Positions 31,220-40,591 of a stretch of 64,000 bases of DNA are shown one piece after another (position 1 is the stretch's first letter; every line of letters begins with the position of its first letter). This DNA is from Vogesella margarita. Its GTDB lineage: Bacteria > Pseudomonadota > Gammaproteobacteria > Burkholderiales > Chromobacteriaceae. Under the pieces are notes generated by a model. The model searched no databases. It was not told the DNA's origin and worked only from the letters and a program-made list of their open reading frames with translations. The stretch covers positions 310,001-374,000 of the forward strand of contig NZ_JAQQLE010000001.1 in NCBI RefSeq assembly GCF_028548475.1, in the 5' to 3' direction. The position numbers and the translations under genes are program-made.

Positions 31220-32143
31220 TTACTGGGCGGCGGCATGTTGCCACGGTACCAGCGCCGGGTCCTGGATCACTTTCATGGTGGCGGAGCGGAAGTCGTGCAC
31301 CAGACTGGAGCGGCGGCCGGTGCTGGGGTAGGCCAGCACGTAATCGTGGGTAGCCTCGGTCTGGAATGGCTTTACGACAACGCCATGCTTTTCCCAGACC
31401 TGGGCGCCGAACGGCTCGACGATGGAGACGCCAAGGCCGTGCGCCACCATCGCGTAACGGGTGTGCGAGGTGTGGGTGCGGATGGGAAACTGAGGTTTTT
31501 CAATGCCTTGCGGGAAGTACTTGTCTTCCTGTCCCTGGCTGAGCGGGCGGTTGGGAATCCAGCCGATCACGTTCTCGCCGGCGAGGTCGGCCGGGGTGAT
31601 CACCTCCCGGTCGCACAGCCGGTGCCCGGCCGGCAGCGCACACAGCACTTCGGCCTGCAGGATGGGTTCCACCTCGATGCCGGCGATCGCAGGGAAGGCG
31701 AGGCTGAGTGCGACGTCCACCTTCAGGTCCTGCAGCCGCACCAGTACCTCGGCGTTGCCGACCGAGTCGATGTTGACCGGTACGTCCGGTTGTAGCTTGA
31801 AAAACTCTTTTAAAATCAAAGGTAATAGCGTGGTGGAGAGCACCGGCATGCAGGCGACGCTCAGCGCCTGGGTCTCGTCCTTGCGGATGGTTTCGGCTGC
31901 CTTGCGCAGACGTTCAAGGCCGAGGAAATTCTCTTCCACCGCCAGCTGGAAGCGCACCGCCGCGGTGGTCGGCTCCATGCGGCCCTTGGTGCGGTTGAAC
32001 AGGCGGAAGCCGAGGTCGGCCTCCAGGTCGGCGATCAGGCGGCTGACCGCCGGCTGGGTGATGTGCATGCGCCGTGCCGCGCCCACCGTGGTGCCGGTGT
32101 CCATCAAGGAGCGGAATGCCTCAATTTGGCGAAAGCGGATCAT
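31220..32143 (-). CDS. LysR-family transcription regulator
   Basis: 307 residues. The N-terminal helix-turn-helix is at about 18-37 (TTVGAARRMHITQPAVSRLI), followed by the linker helix and a periplasmic-binding-like effector domain. It resembles the OccR/NocR-type group by eye. The ATG at 32143 is chosen because MIRFRQIEAFRSLMDTGT is the usual beginning; nine upstream codons are open. It is divergent from the dppA-like gene, its most likely target. The effector is unknown. Confidence 0.87.
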   Translation of the reverse strand: MIRFRQIEAFRSLMDTGTTVGAARRMHITQPAVSRLIADLEADLGFRLFNRTKGRMEPTTAAVRFQLAVEENFLGLERLRKAAETIRKDETQALSVACMPVLSTTLLPLILKEFFKLQPDVPVNIDSVGNAEVLVRLQDLKVDVALSLAFPAIAGIEVEPILQAEVLCALPAGHRLCDREVITPADLAGENVIGWIPNRPLSQGQEDKYFPQGIEKPQFPIRTHTSHTRYAMVAHGLGVSIVEPFGAQVWEKHGVVVKPFQTEATHDYVLAYPSTGRRSSLVHDFRSATMKVIQDPALVPWQHAAAQ

Positions 32144-32525
32144 GGCGCGGCCCTGGAAAAGTGAAAACAAAATCCTATAACAAAATCACATTGATAATGA
32201 TGATAACTTAGTGGATGTGATAGGTTGGCTGTGAAATACTGCGCCGAAGCCGGTAGCGCTTGCCCGGTTCGCAGTTTTGACACTTGGACTGAAATGTACT
32301 TTTCCTGATGCTACGTTGCAGCGATCGGTATAAAGTCAACACAAACATGCTGCTACTGACCGTAGATGTAGAACATTGTCGGTTAGCGAGCAGTCTGTTG
32401 AAGTCGGGAACGACTGTGTCGTGGTGATCCGTCAGGATGACTGCAGAAAACGGGCGGCCCGTCAGCCCGGAACATGGAGGCGTATCAACGCCGTCATTAA
32501 AAACACAATAAGGAATAGAGAAACT
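32144..32525. other. Intergenic region between lysR and the peptide ABC operon
   Basis: 382 bp with no convincing gene. It contains the divergent promoters. An imperfectly symmetric area near the lysR start has TCACAT (32186-32191) and ATGTGA (32215-32220), and a T-N11-A match typical of LysR targets is possible there. A TTGACA (32277-32282) and a TATAAA (32329-32334) occur but are not correctly spaced with each other. Confidence 0.4.
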
Positions 32526-34118
32526 ATGCGAGTTGCTAAACACCTTTTGCTGGCCGCCGGTCTGACTGCCGCGGCATCCGCCGCCCAGGCTGCAGGGACC
32601 CTGATCTACTGCTCCGAGGCCAGCCCAGAGGGCTTTGATTCCGCACAATACACCGGCGGCTCCACATTTGACGCTGCCGGTCACGCCATGTTCAACCGCC
32701 TGATCGAGTTCAAGGCCGGCTCCACCAGTATCGAGCCGGGTCTGGCCGAATCGTGGACCTCGTCGCCGGACGGCCTGACCTACACCTTCAAGCTGCGCAA
32801 GGGCGTCAAGTTCCACACAACCGAATACTTCACCCCGTCCCGCGATTTCAACGCCGATGACGTGGTGTTCAGCTTCATGCGGATGATCGACAAGAACCAT
32901 CCGTTCCGCAAAGCGTACAACGTCGAATTCCCGTACGCCTCCGATACCGGTCTGGACAGCAACATCACCGCCGTCGAGAAGACCGACCCGTACACCGTCG
33001 TGTTCAAGCTGAAGGCTCCGGATGCCGACCTGCTGGCCAAGATCGCGATGCCGTTCGCGTCCATCCTGTCCGCCGAGTTCGGCGACAAGCTGATGAAGGA
33101 AGGCAAGGCGTCGATGATCAACCAGCAGCCGGTCGGCACTGGTCCGTTCATCCTGAAGCGCTACCAGAAAGACGCGCAGATCCGCTATGCGGCCAACAAG
33201 CAGTACTGGAAAAAAGGCGACGTCAAGGTCGACAACCTGATTTTCGCGATCACCACCGACCCGTCGGTACGCGCCCAGAAGATGAAGGCCGGCGAGTGCC
33301 ACATCATGTCCTATCCGAAGCCGCAGGATCTGGCCGGCATGAAGGCTGATCCGGCGCTGAAAATGATGTCCGCTCCGGGCTTCAACATCGGCTACCTGGC
33401 CTACAACGTTGAAAAGCCGCAGCTGAAGAAGCTGGAAGTGCGCCAGGCACTGGACATGGCCATCAACCGCAAGGCAATCATCGATGCCGTGTACCAGGGC
33501 CAGGGCCAGGAAGCGTCCAACCCGTTCCCGGCGTCCTTGTGGTCGTACAACAAGTCGTTGCGCAACCAGCCGACCGATATCGCCAAGGCCAAGGCACTGC
33601 TGGCCAAGGCCGGCTACCCGAACGGCTTCGAGATCTCCCTGTGGGCGATGCCGGTACAGCGTCCGTACAACCCGAACGCCAAGCTGATGGCGGAAATGAT
33701 CCAGGCCGACTGGGCCAAGATCGGCGTCAAGGCCAAGATCACTTCCTACGAGTGGGGCGAATACCTCAAGCGCATGAAGAACGGCGAGCATGACGCCGGC
33801 CTGATCGGCTGGACCGGCGACTACGCCAGCCCGGACAACTTCCTCGGCGTGTTGCTGACCTGCGAAGCCATCGGCGGCTCCAACTACGCACGCTACTGCA
33901 GCAAGGCCTTCGACAAGGAAGTGCTGGGCGCCCGCAAGAGCACCGACCTGAAGCAGCGCACCGCCATGTACATGAAGGCGCAGGAAATCTTCAAGAAGGA
34001 TCTGCCTTGGTCGACCATCGCCCACTCGGTAGTGAACCAGCCGATGCGCAAGGAAGTGAACGGCTTCAAGATCAGCCCGTTCGGCGACTATTCCTTCAAG
34101 GGTGTTAGCGTCAAGTAA
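32526..34118 (+). CDS. dppA: Periplasmic peptide-binding protein, DppA family
   Basis: Captures di- or oligopeptides (family members also bind heme or glutathione) for the ABC importer encoded downstream. It has 530 residues. The signal peptide MRVAKHLLLAAGLTAAASAAQA is cut after residue 22. SBP_bac_5 family blocks are LIYCSEASPEGFDSAQYTGG, GLAESWTSSPDGLTYTFKLRKGVKFH, NQQPVGTGPF and GWTGDYASPDNFL. AAGGAAT precedes the ATG. A strong hairpin after the gene separates it from the permeases, which usually leaves the binding protein in excess. Confidence 0.92.
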   Translation: MRVAKHLLLAAGLTAAASAAQAAGTLIYCSEASPEGFDSAQYTGGSTFDAAGHAMFNRLIEFKAGSTSIEPGLAESWTSSPDGLTYTFKLRKGVKFHTTEYFTPSRDFNADDVVFSFMRMIDKNHPFRKAYNVEFPYASDTGLDSNITAVEKTDPYTVVFKLKAPDADLLAKIAMPFASILSAEFGDKLMKEGKASMINQQPVGTGPFILKRYQKDAQIRYAANKQYWKKGDVKVDNLIFAITTDPSVRAQKMKAGECHIMSYPKPQDLAGMKADPALKMMSAPGFNIGYLAYNVEKPQLKKLEVRQALDMAINRKAIIDAVYQGQGQEASNPFPASLWSYNKSLRNQPTDIAKAKALLAKAGYPNGFEISLWAMPVQRPYNPNAKLMAEMIQADWAKIGVKAKITSYEWGEYLKRMKNGEHDAGLIGWTGDYASPDNFLGVLLTCEAIGGSNYARYCSKAFDKEVLGARKSTDLKQRTAMYMKAQEIFKKDLPWSTIAHSVVNQPMRKEVNGFKISPFGDYSFKGVSVK

Positions 34119-34450
34119 GTTCGCGGTATCGCCCGGCTGGTCCGGGTGAATGGCAAGGAGGGCGCCTTTGGCCCCTCCTTGTTCATTATCAGGCGAACGG
34201 TTTATGCAAAAGGAAAGTCGGGGCGCACCAGCGGTGCGGATGTCGCGTGATTGACCTGTATCAAGGCGGTCACGGCGTGCGATCCGTAAAGTGTGTCTTG
34301 CCGTGGCGGCGATTGCATCTGGTGTAGGTGGGTGGTCAGATGCAGCTCCGTCGCCCGGCACCCCTTCCGCTTTCCTTTCTGCTGTTCCCGTTCCCTGTCT
34401 CTTGCAGCAATACGTCACGCCAGCCTTGTGCGTGGACGGGAGACCTTCAC
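34119..34450 (+). other. Gap between dppA and dppB with an mRNA hairpin
   Basis: 332 bp without a gene. At 34154-34181 CAAGGAGGG and CCCTCCTTG, with an inner GCC/GGC pair, form a strong hairpin without a T-run. It probably stabilises the dppA message or reduces read-through to dppB. The rest shows nothing recognisable; an internal promoter is possible. Confidence 0.6.
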
Positions 34451-35479
34451 ATGTTTTTCTTTATCCTGCGTCGTCTTGGCGTACTGATTCCGACCTTTTT
34501 CGGCATCACGCTGATTACCTTCAGCCTGATCCGCATGATCCCGGGCGATCCCATCGAAGTGATGATGGGGGAGCGTTCGCTTGATCCGGCGCTGCACGCG
34601 GCGGCGATGAAGCGTCTGGGCCTGGATCAGCCGCTGTATATCCAGTACTTCGACTACATCGGCAACCTGTTCCAGGGCAACCTCGGCGCCTCGCTGAAAA
34701 CCCAGCAGAGCGTGTGGAGCGAATTCACCACCCTGTTCCCGGCCACGCTGGAACTGGCGCTGTGCGCGCTGGTGTTCGCTACCGTCTGTGGCCTGCTGGC
34801 CGGCGTGGTGGCGGCGATCAAGCGCGGCTCCATCTTCGACCACGGCGTGATGGGCATCTCGCTGACCGGCTTCTCGATGCCGATCTTCTGGTGGGGCCTG
34901 ATCCTGATCATGCTGTTCTCGGTGCAGCTGGGCTGGACCCCGGTGTCCGGCCGCCTCGATCTCGCCTTTGACGTGCAGCCGCAGACCGGCTTCATGCTGA
35001 TCGACGCCTGGCGCGCCGAAATGGCCGATCCCGAATTCAACGCCGGCGCCTTCAAGGACGCGGTGATGCACCTGATCCTGCCGGCCATCGTGCTGGGCAC
35101 CATCCCGCTGGCGGTGATCGCGCGGATGACGCGCTCGTCGATGCTGGAAGTGCTGCGCGAGGACTACGTGCGTACCGCCCGCGCCAAAGGCCTGTCGCCG
35201 GCGCGCGTGATCTTCATCCACACCCTGCGCAACGCGCTGATCCCGGTGCTGACCGTGATCGGCCTGCAGGTGGGCACGCTGATGGGCGGCGCGGTGCTGA
35301 CTGAGACCATCTTCTCCTGGCCCGGCATCGGCAAGTGGCTGATCGACGCCATCGGCCGCCGCGACTATCCGGTGGTGCAGAACGGCATCCTGATCGTGGC
35401 CACGCTGGTGATCCTCACCAACTTCATCGTAGACATCCTGTACGGCATCGCGAACCCGCGCATCCGTCATGCCAAGTAA
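34451..35479 (+). CDS. dppB: Peptide ABC transporter permease DppB
   Basis: Inner-membrane subunit, 342 residues with six membrane helices. MFFFILRRLGVLIPTFFGIT, the LIRMIPGDPIEVMMGERS loop, the ATPase-contact motif EDYVRTARAKGLSPARVIF and the final NFIVDILYGIANPRIRHAK are typical DppB features. The ATG at 34451 follows GGGAGA. dppC starts 10 bp after the stop. Confidence 0.94.
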   Translation: MFFFILRRLGVLIPTFFGITLITFSLIRMIPGDPIEVMMGERSLDPALHAAAMKRLGLDQPLYIQYFDYIGNLFQGNLGASLKTQQSVWSEFTTLFPATLELALCALVFATVCGLLAGVVAAIKRGSIFDHGVMGISLTGFSMPIFWWGLILIMLFSVQLGWTPVSGRLDLAFDVQPQTGFMLIDAWRAEMADPEFNAGAFKDAVMHLILPAIVLGTIPLAVIARMTRSSMLEVLREDYVRTARAKGLSPARVIFIHTLRNALIPVLTVIGLQVGTLMGGAVLTETIFSWPGIGKWLIDAIGRRDYPVVQNGILIVATLVILTNFIVDILYGIANPRIRHAK

Positions 35480-35489
35480 GAGGCGAGCA

Positions 35490-36413
35490 ATGACATCCAT
35501 TTCTACTGCGCCCGCTGCGGCGCCGGTTGAAGAGTTGGCCGCAGGCTATCCTTCGCCGCTCAAGGAGTTCTGGCAGGGCTTCTCCCACAACAAGGGCGCC
35601 GTCGCCGGGCTGGTGTTCATGTCCATCGTCGCCGTCTGTGCGCTGTTTGCGCCGTGGATCGCGCCGTACGACCCGATCGAACAGTTCCGCGACTACTTCC
35701 TGACACCGCCGGCCTGGGCTGCGGGTGGCAGCAGCCAGTTCCTGCTCGGCACCGACGAGCTGGGCCGCGACATCCTGTCGCGCCTGATCCACGGCGCGCG
35801 CCTGTCGCTGCTGATCGGTCTGGTGTCGGTGGTGATGGCGCTGATTCCCGGCGTGGTGATGGGGCTGCTGGCGGCCTTCTTCCCCAAGGTGCTGGGCACC
35901 CTGATCATGCGCCTGATGGACGTGATGATGGCCTTGCCGTCGCTGCTGCTGGCGGTGGCGATCATGGCCATCCTCGGGCCGGGCCTGGTCAACGCGATGA
36001 TCGCCATCGCCGTGGTGTCGCTGCCGGCCTACGTGCGCCTGACGCGCGCCTCGGCGATGACCGAGCTGAACCGCGACTACGTGACCGCCTCGCGCGTCGC
36101 CGGTGCCGGCCTGTTCCGTCTGATGTTCGTCACCGTGCTGCCCAACTGCATGGCGCCGTTGATCGTGCACGCCACCATGAGCTTCTCCTCCGCCATCCTG
36201 GAAATCGCCGCCCTGGGCTTCCTCGGCCTCGGCGTACAGCCGCCAACGCCGGAGTGGGGCACCATGCTGGCCTCGGCGCGTGACTACATGGACAGCGCCT
36301 GGTGGGTGGTCACCCTGCCGGGCCTGACCATCCTGGTGTCGGTGTTGTCGATCAACCTGATGGGCGACGGCCTGCGCGATGCGCTGGACCCGAAAATGAA
36401 GCGCGCGGCGTAA
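35490..36413 (+). CDS. dppC: Peptide ABC transporter permease DppC
   Basis: Second permease, 307 residues with six membrane helices. HNKGAVAGLVFMSIVAVCALFAP, FLLGTDELGRDILSRLIHGAR, the coupling motif NRDYVTASRVAGAG and FLGLGVQPPTPEWGTML identify DppC. The ATG at 35490 follows GAGGCGAG; seven upstream codons overlapping dppB are open but unlikely. dppD follows after 9 bp. Confidence 0.94.
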   Translation: MTSISTAPAAAPVEELAAGYPSPLKEFWQGFSHNKGAVAGLVFMSIVAVCALFAPWIAPYDPIEQFRDYFLTPPAWAAGGSSQFLLGTDELGRDILSRLIHGARLSLLIGLVSVVMALIPGVVMGLLAAFFPKVLGTLIMRLMDVMMALPSLLLAVAIMAILGPGLVNAMIAIAVVSLPAYVRLTRASAMTELNRDYVTASRVAGAGLFRLMFVTVLPNCMAPLIVHATMSFSSAILEIAALGFLGLGVQPPTPEWGTMLASARDYMDSAWWVVTLPGLTILVSVLSINLMGDGLRDALDPKMKRAA

Positions 36414-36422
36414 GGGAAAATC

Positions 36423-37400
36423 ATGAGTCTGTTGCAAATCAAGAACCTCTCGGTCGAGTTCGGCTCCGAGAAAAACCCGTTCCGCGCCGTGGAAGGGCTG
36501 GACCTGTCGGTCGACCAGGGCGAGATCGTCGGCATCGTCGGCGAATCCGGCTCCGGCAAGTCCGTCACCATGATGGCGATGATGGGCCTCCTGGAGGGGC
36601 AGGGCCGCATCGTCGCCGACGAACTGAGCTTCGACGGCAAGAACCTGCTGACCATCAGCGCGCGGGAACGTCGCAAGATCGTGGGTAAGGACATCGCCAT
36701 GATCTTCCAGGACCCGATGACCTCGCTCAACCCGAGCTACACCGTCGGTTACCAGATCATGGAAGTGCTGAAGGTGCATCAGGGCCTGCGCGGCGCCGAG
36801 CTGAAGGCGCGCGCGCTGGAACTGATGGAGCTGGTGGAGATTCCGGCGGCCAAGACCCGTCTTGAGGCCTACCCGCACCAGCTGTCCGGCGGCATGAGCC
36901 AGCGCGTGATGATCGCGGTGGCGCTGGCCTGTAACCCCAAGCTGCTGATTGCCGATGAGCCGACCACCGCGCTGGACGTGACCATTCAGGCACAGATCAT
37001 GGACCTGCTGGTCAACCTGCAAAAAGAGCGCAATATGGCGCTGCTGATGATCACCCACGATCTGGCGGTGATTGCCGAGGTGGCACACCGCGTGGCGGTG
37101 ATGTACGCCGGCCAGGTGGCCGAGGAGGGCCGCGTGCCGCAGTTGTTCCGCCACCCGGTGCATCCTTATACCAACGCGCTGTTGTCCTCCATTCCTGAGC
37201 ACAGCAAGGGCGCACGCCGGCTGGTGACCTTGCCCGGCATCGTGCCCGGCCAGTATGACCGCCCCAGCGGCTGCCTGCTGTCGCCGCGCTGCCCGTACGT
37301 GCAGGAACGCTGCCGTGCCGAGCGCCCCGGCATCACCGCGCACGAGCATGGTGCCGTGCGTTGCTTCTACCCGCTGTTCGAGAAGAAGGAGGCCCCATGA
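36423..37400 (+). CDS. dppD: Peptide ABC transporter ATP-binding protein DppD
   Basis: 325-residue ATPase. Walker [10 protein letters not shown] (about 40-48), signature LSGGMSQRV, Walker [17 protein letters not shown], and the C-terminal oligopeptide-transporter extension with cysteines ([16 protein letters not shown]), which holds an iron-sulfur cluster in some DppD proteins. The stop codon overlaps the dppF start (ATGA at 37397). Confidence 0.95.
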   Translation: MSLLQIKNLSVEFGSEKNPFRAVEGLDLSVDQGEIVGIVGESGSGKSVTMMAMMGLLEGQGRIVADELSFDGKNLLTISARERRKIVGKDIAMIFQDPMTSLNPSYTVGYQIMEVLKVHQGLRGAELKARALELMELVEIPAAKTRLEAYPHQLSGGMSQRVMIAVALACNPKLLIADEPTTALDVTIQAQIMDLLVNLQKERNMALLMITHDLAVIAEVAHRVAVMYAGQVAEEGRVPQLFRHPVHPYTNALLSSIPEHSKGARRLVTLPGIVPGQYDRPSGCLLSPRCPYVQERCRAERPGITAHEHGAVRCFYPLFEKKEAP

Positions 37401-38371
37401 GCCAGACCGTATTGCAGGCTCGCGACCTGACCCGTCACTACGAGGTGTCGCAGGGCTTCATGAAACCGAAGGCCGTGGTCAAGGCGCTGAACGGCGTGTC
37501 GTTTGAACTCAAGGCCGGCAAGACGCTGGCGGTGGTCGGCGAGTCCGGCTGCGGCAAGTCCACGCTGGCACGGCAGCTGACGCTGATCGAGGCCCCGACC
37601 GCCGGTTCGCTGGTGCTGGATGGCGTCGACATCGCCAGCGCCGGCAAGGCCGCACTGAAGGCGCTGCGCAGCAAGGTGCAGATGGTGTTCCAGAACCCGT
37701 ACGCCTCGCTCAACCCGCGGCAGAAGGTCGGCGACCAGCTGGGCGAGCCGCTGCTGATCAACACCAGTCTGACCGCGCAACAGCGCGAGGACAAGGTCAA
37801 GGCGATGATGAAGCGCGTCGGCCTGCGTCCGGAGCACTATTACCGCTACCCGCACATGTTCTCAGGCGGTCAGCGCCAGCGTATCGCCATCGCGCGTGCG
37901 ATGATGCTGCAGCCGCAGATCGTGATCGCCGACGAGCCGACCTCGGCGCTGGACGTGTCGATCCAGGCGCAGGTGCTGAACCTGTTCATGGACCTGCAGG
38001 AAGAGTTCAACACCGCCTACGTGTTCATCTCGCACAACCTGGCGGTGGTGGAGCACGTTGCCGACGACCTGATGGTGATGTACCTCGGCCGCGCGGTGGA
38101 GGTGGGCAGCAAGGAGGTGATCTACGCCAAGCCGCTGCACCCCTACACCCAGGCGCTGCTGTCGGCGACCCCGTCCATCCATCCGGAAGACCGCAGCATC
38201 AAGATCAAGATCCACGGCGAGCTGCCCAGCCCGCTCAATCCGCCAAGCGGCTGCGCCTTCCACAAGCGCTGCCCCTACGCGACCGATCTGTGCGGCAAGG
38301 AAGTGCCGCAGCTGCGCGCCCTCGAAGGCCGCGAAGTGGCGTGCCACCATGCGGAAACCATCAACGCCTGA
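37397..38371 (+). CDS. dppF: Peptide ABC transporter ATP-binding protein DppF
   Basis: 324-residue ATPase partner of DppD. Walker [15 protein letters not shown], signature [14 protein letters not shown], Walker [17 protein letters not shown], and the C-terminal extension [18 protein letters not shown]. Translationally coupled to dppD by a 4-bp overlap. Last gene of the operon, followed by a terminator. Confidence 0.95.
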   Translation: MSQTVLQARDLTRHYEVSQGFMKPKAVVKALNGVSFELKAGKTLAVVGESGCGKSTLARQLTLIEAPTAGSLVLDGVDIASAGKAALKALRSKVQMVFQNPYASLNPRQKVGDQLGEPLLINTSLTAQQREDKVKAMMKRVGLRPEHYYRYPHMFSGGQRQRIAIARAMMLQPQIVIADEPTSALDVSIQAQVLNLFMDLQEEFNTAYVFISHNLAVVEHVADDLMVMYLGRAVEVGSKEVIYAKPLHPYTQALLSATPSIHPEDRSIKIKIHGELPSPLNPPSGCAFHKRCPYATDLCGKEVPQLRALEGREVACHHAETINA

Positions 38372-38390
38372 TATCCTGCAAGAGAGTGCC

Positions 38391-38436
38391 GCACCGGCGT
38401 GATGCGTTAGCGCACCGCGCCGGTGCTTTTATTTTT
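38391..38436 (+). terminator. Terminator of the dpp operon
   Basis: GCACCGGCG pairs with CGCCGGTGC across an 18-base loop, followed by TTTTATTTTT. It lies 20 bp after dppF. Confidence 0.85.
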
Positions 38437-38519
38437 GCAATGCAGCAAAAATTCCTTGTCCACCATCCCCAGCCACGCTACATTCCGCCATGACAAATAG
38501 TCGAAAAGGAAAGCATCAA

Positions 38520-39035
38520 TTGAAGCGCGCCGTCTATGCCGGTAGTTTTGACCCGGTGACCAACGGGCATTTGTGGATGATACGCGAGGCCGTGGAACTG
38601 TTTGACGAGGTGGTGGTGGCCATCGGCGTCAATCCGGAAAAACATTGCACCTTCAGTGTGGACGAGCGTCTGGACATGCTGCGTGCCGTCACGCGCGGCT
38701 TTTCCAAGCTGCGGGTCGAGGTATTCGAGAACCAGTTCCTGGTCAACTACGCGCAGAGCATTGAGGCCAACTACATCATTCGCGGCATCCGCACCGCCAG
38801 CGACTACGAGTACGAGCGCACCATGCGCTACATCAACTCCGACCTGCACGCCGACATCACCACCATCTTCCTGCTGCCGCCGCGCGAGTACGCCGAGGTG
38901 TCCTCCACCATGGTCAAGGGCCTGATGGGACCGCAGGGCTGGGAGCAGATGATCCGCCAGTACGTGCCGGAGCCGGTATACCGCCGCCTGGTGGCCTATC
39001 ATGAACGGCAGCAGGCCGCGCTGAACAACGACTAG
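38520..39035 (+). CDS. CoaD-like nucleotidyltransferase (phosphopantetheine adenylyltransferase family)
   Basis: 171 residues with the CoaD fold: [17 protein letters not shown] (T-x-G-H nucleotide motif), [14 protein letters not shown], and VSSTMVKG in place of the usual ISSSLVKE. The neighbouring residues also differ (INSDL for MNRRL; REYAEV for EYSFI), so it may be a divergent CoaD or a paralogue with another substrate. The best start is TTG at 38520: AAAGGAAAG lies 7-10 bp before it and it gives the family N-terminus MKRAxY. An ATG at 38490 in the same frame lacks these supports. It lies outside the usual rsmD context. Confidence 0.75.
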   Translation: MKRAVYAGSFDPVTNGHLWMIREAVELFDEVVVAIGVNPEKHCTFSVDERLDMLRAVTRGFSKLRVEVFENQFLVNYAQSIEANYIIRGIRTASDYEYERTMRYINSDLHADITTIFLLPPREYAEVSSTMVKGLMGPQGWEQMIRQYVPEPVYRRLVAYHERQQAALNND

Positions 39036-39038
39036 CCG

Positions 39039-39058
39039 TGCGGCCAACGTTGGCCGCA
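39039..39058. repeat. Perfect 20-bp palindrome of fused repeat cores
   Basis: TGCGGCCAAC joined to its exact reverse complement (ACGTT variant of the dispersed repeat). It begins 4 bp after the CoaD-like gene. Confidence 0.9.
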
Positions 39059-39121
39059 ACGCACCGAAATAGTGGCGCCGGACATGTTCCGGCGTTTGGT
39101 TTTTATCGAAAAGGAAGTTGC

Positions 39122-40069
39122 ATGGTTGACGTTTCCGCCTTTGCCAACCGGCTTGCCAAGAATTACAAGCACTACGCCAAATGGGCGCGCCGCAACGGAC
39201 TGGACGCCTGGCGCGTCTACGACCGCGACGTGCCGCAGTTTCCGCTGATCATCGACCTGTACGGCCAGCGCATCCACCTGCAGGAGTACGACACCGGCTG
39301 GCAGATCGAGGAATCCGAGTACGTGGCGTGGATCGCCGCGGTGCAGCAGGCGATCAGCGAGATCACCGGCGTACCGCTGTGGAACATCGCGCTGAAGACG
39401 CGCCGCCGCCAGAAGGGCGAAAGCCAGTACGAGAAGACCGGCCGCGAGGGCGAGGACTTCGTAGTGGCGGAGCAGGGCCAGCGCTTCTGGGTGAATCTGG
39501 ATGCTTATCTCGACACCGGCCTGTTCCTCGACCACCGCAACACCCGCAAGCGGGTACGTGACGAGGCTGCCGGCAAGCGCTTTCTCAATCTGTTCGCCTA
39601 CACCGGCAGCTTCACCGTGTACGCGGCCGCCGGCGGCGCGACGAGCAGCGAGACGGTGGACCTGTCCAACACCTACCAGGCGTGGAGCCGCCGCAACTTC
39701 GAGCTGAACGGGCTGGATCTGGACAAGCACCAGCTGATCCGCGACGACGTGTTCCAGTATCTGGAAGATGCCGCCTTTGCCGGCAAGCAGTTCGACCTGA
39801 TCGTGATGGACCCGCCGAGCTTCTCCAACTCCAAGAAGATGATGGACGAGCTGGACGTGCAGCGTGACCAGGTCAAACTGGTCGACGGCGCGATGCGGTT
39901 GCTGGCACCGGACGGTGTGCTGTACTTCTCCAACAACCTGCGCAGCTTCACGCTGGACGACAGGTTGATCGCCGACTACGCGGTGCAGGACATCAGCGCG
40001 CAATCGGTGCCGGAGGACTTCCGTAACAGGAAGATCCACCAGTGCTGGCGCATCCGTCATCGCCACTGA
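39122..40069 (+). CDS. rlmK: Stand-alone 23S rRNA methyltransferase, RlmK type
   Basis: 315-residue SAM methyltransferase collinear with the C-terminal half of E. coli RlmKL, which makes m7G2069 in 23S rRNA. Shared blocks are FANRLAKNYKHYAKWARRNG, LKTRRRQKGESQYEK, WVNLDAYLDTGLFLDHR, LNLFAYTGSFTVYAAAGGA (SAM loop), DPPSFSNSKKM and RNRKIHQCWRI. The RlmL half with its THUMP domain is absent here, so the two activities are encoded separately. The ATG at 39122 follows AAGGAAG. Confidence 0.9.
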   Translation: MVDVSAFANRLAKNYKHYAKWARRNGLDAWRVYDRDVPQFPLIIDLYGQRIHLQEYDTGWQIEESEYVAWIAAVQQAISEITGVPLWNIALKTRRRQKGESQYEKTGREGEDFVVAEQGQRFWVNLDAYLDTGLFLDHRNTRKRVRDEAAGKRFLNLFAYTGSFTVYAAAGGATSSETVDLSNTYQAWSRRNFELNGLDLDKHQLIRDDVFQYLEDAAFAGKQFDLIVMDPPSFSNSKKMMDELDVQRDQVKLVDGAMRLLAPDGVLYFSNNLRSFTLDDRLIADYAVQDISAQSVPEDFRNRKIHQCWRIRHRH

Positions 40070-40156
40070 TAGCGGCCGCCAATATGCGGTATCGCGAAAT
40101 TTAATGGCAGCTATCCCTTGCCTAGTCGCCGCGTTGCGACAATCTTGAAAAGCAGC

Positions 40157-40169
40157 AAGGTTGGCCGCA
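40157..40169 (+). repeat. 13-bp dispersed repeat upstream of the thioredoxin gene
   Basis: Exact copy in the 131-bp gap between rlmK and the thioredoxin-like gene. Confidence 0.85.
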
Positions 40170-40200
40170 GCGGCCGCCACAACCGACCCAAGGAGCCGTC

Positions 40201-40566
40201 ATGGCCTATGTAAACGTAACTGCCGATACCTTTAACGACACCGTCGAGGGCGACGGCATGGTGATCCTCGACTTCTGGGCGCCGTGGTGCGGCCCGTGCA
40301 AGTCGTTCGGCCCGATCTTCGAAGCGGCAGCGGAAAAACACCCCGACATCGTGTTCGCCAAGATCAACACCGAGGACGAGCAGGAGCTGGCCGCCCACTT
40401 CAAGATCCGTTCCATCCCGACGCTGATGGCACTGAAGGACGGCATCGTGGTGTTCCACCAGGCCGGCGCGATGATGGCGCCGCAGTTCGAGCAGCTGGTG
40501 CAGGCGGTGCGCGATCTGGACATGGATCAGGTGCGCGCCGATATGGCCGCCCAGGACCAGGGCTGA
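40201..40566 (+). CDS. Thioredoxin family protein
   Basis: 121-residue cytosolic thiol-disulfide protein. The active site WAPWCGPCKSF has Cys30 and Cys33, and the cis-Pro loop is RSIPTLMALKDG. The C-terminus is about 12 residues longer than E. coli TrxA and acidic. It has no signal peptide and no TrxC zinc domain. AAGGAG precedes the ATG. It may be reduced by thioredoxin reductase and support the peroxidase gene 25 bp downstream. Confidence 0.9.
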   Translation: MAYVNVTADTFNDTVEGDGMVILDFWAPWCGPCKSFGPIFEAAAEKHPDIVFAKINTEDEQELAAHFKIRSIPTLMALKDGIVVFHQAGAMMAPQFEQLVQAVRDLDMDQVRADMAAQDQG

Positions 40567-40591
40567 GCCGCAAGACGGGGAGGGCAGGCTG

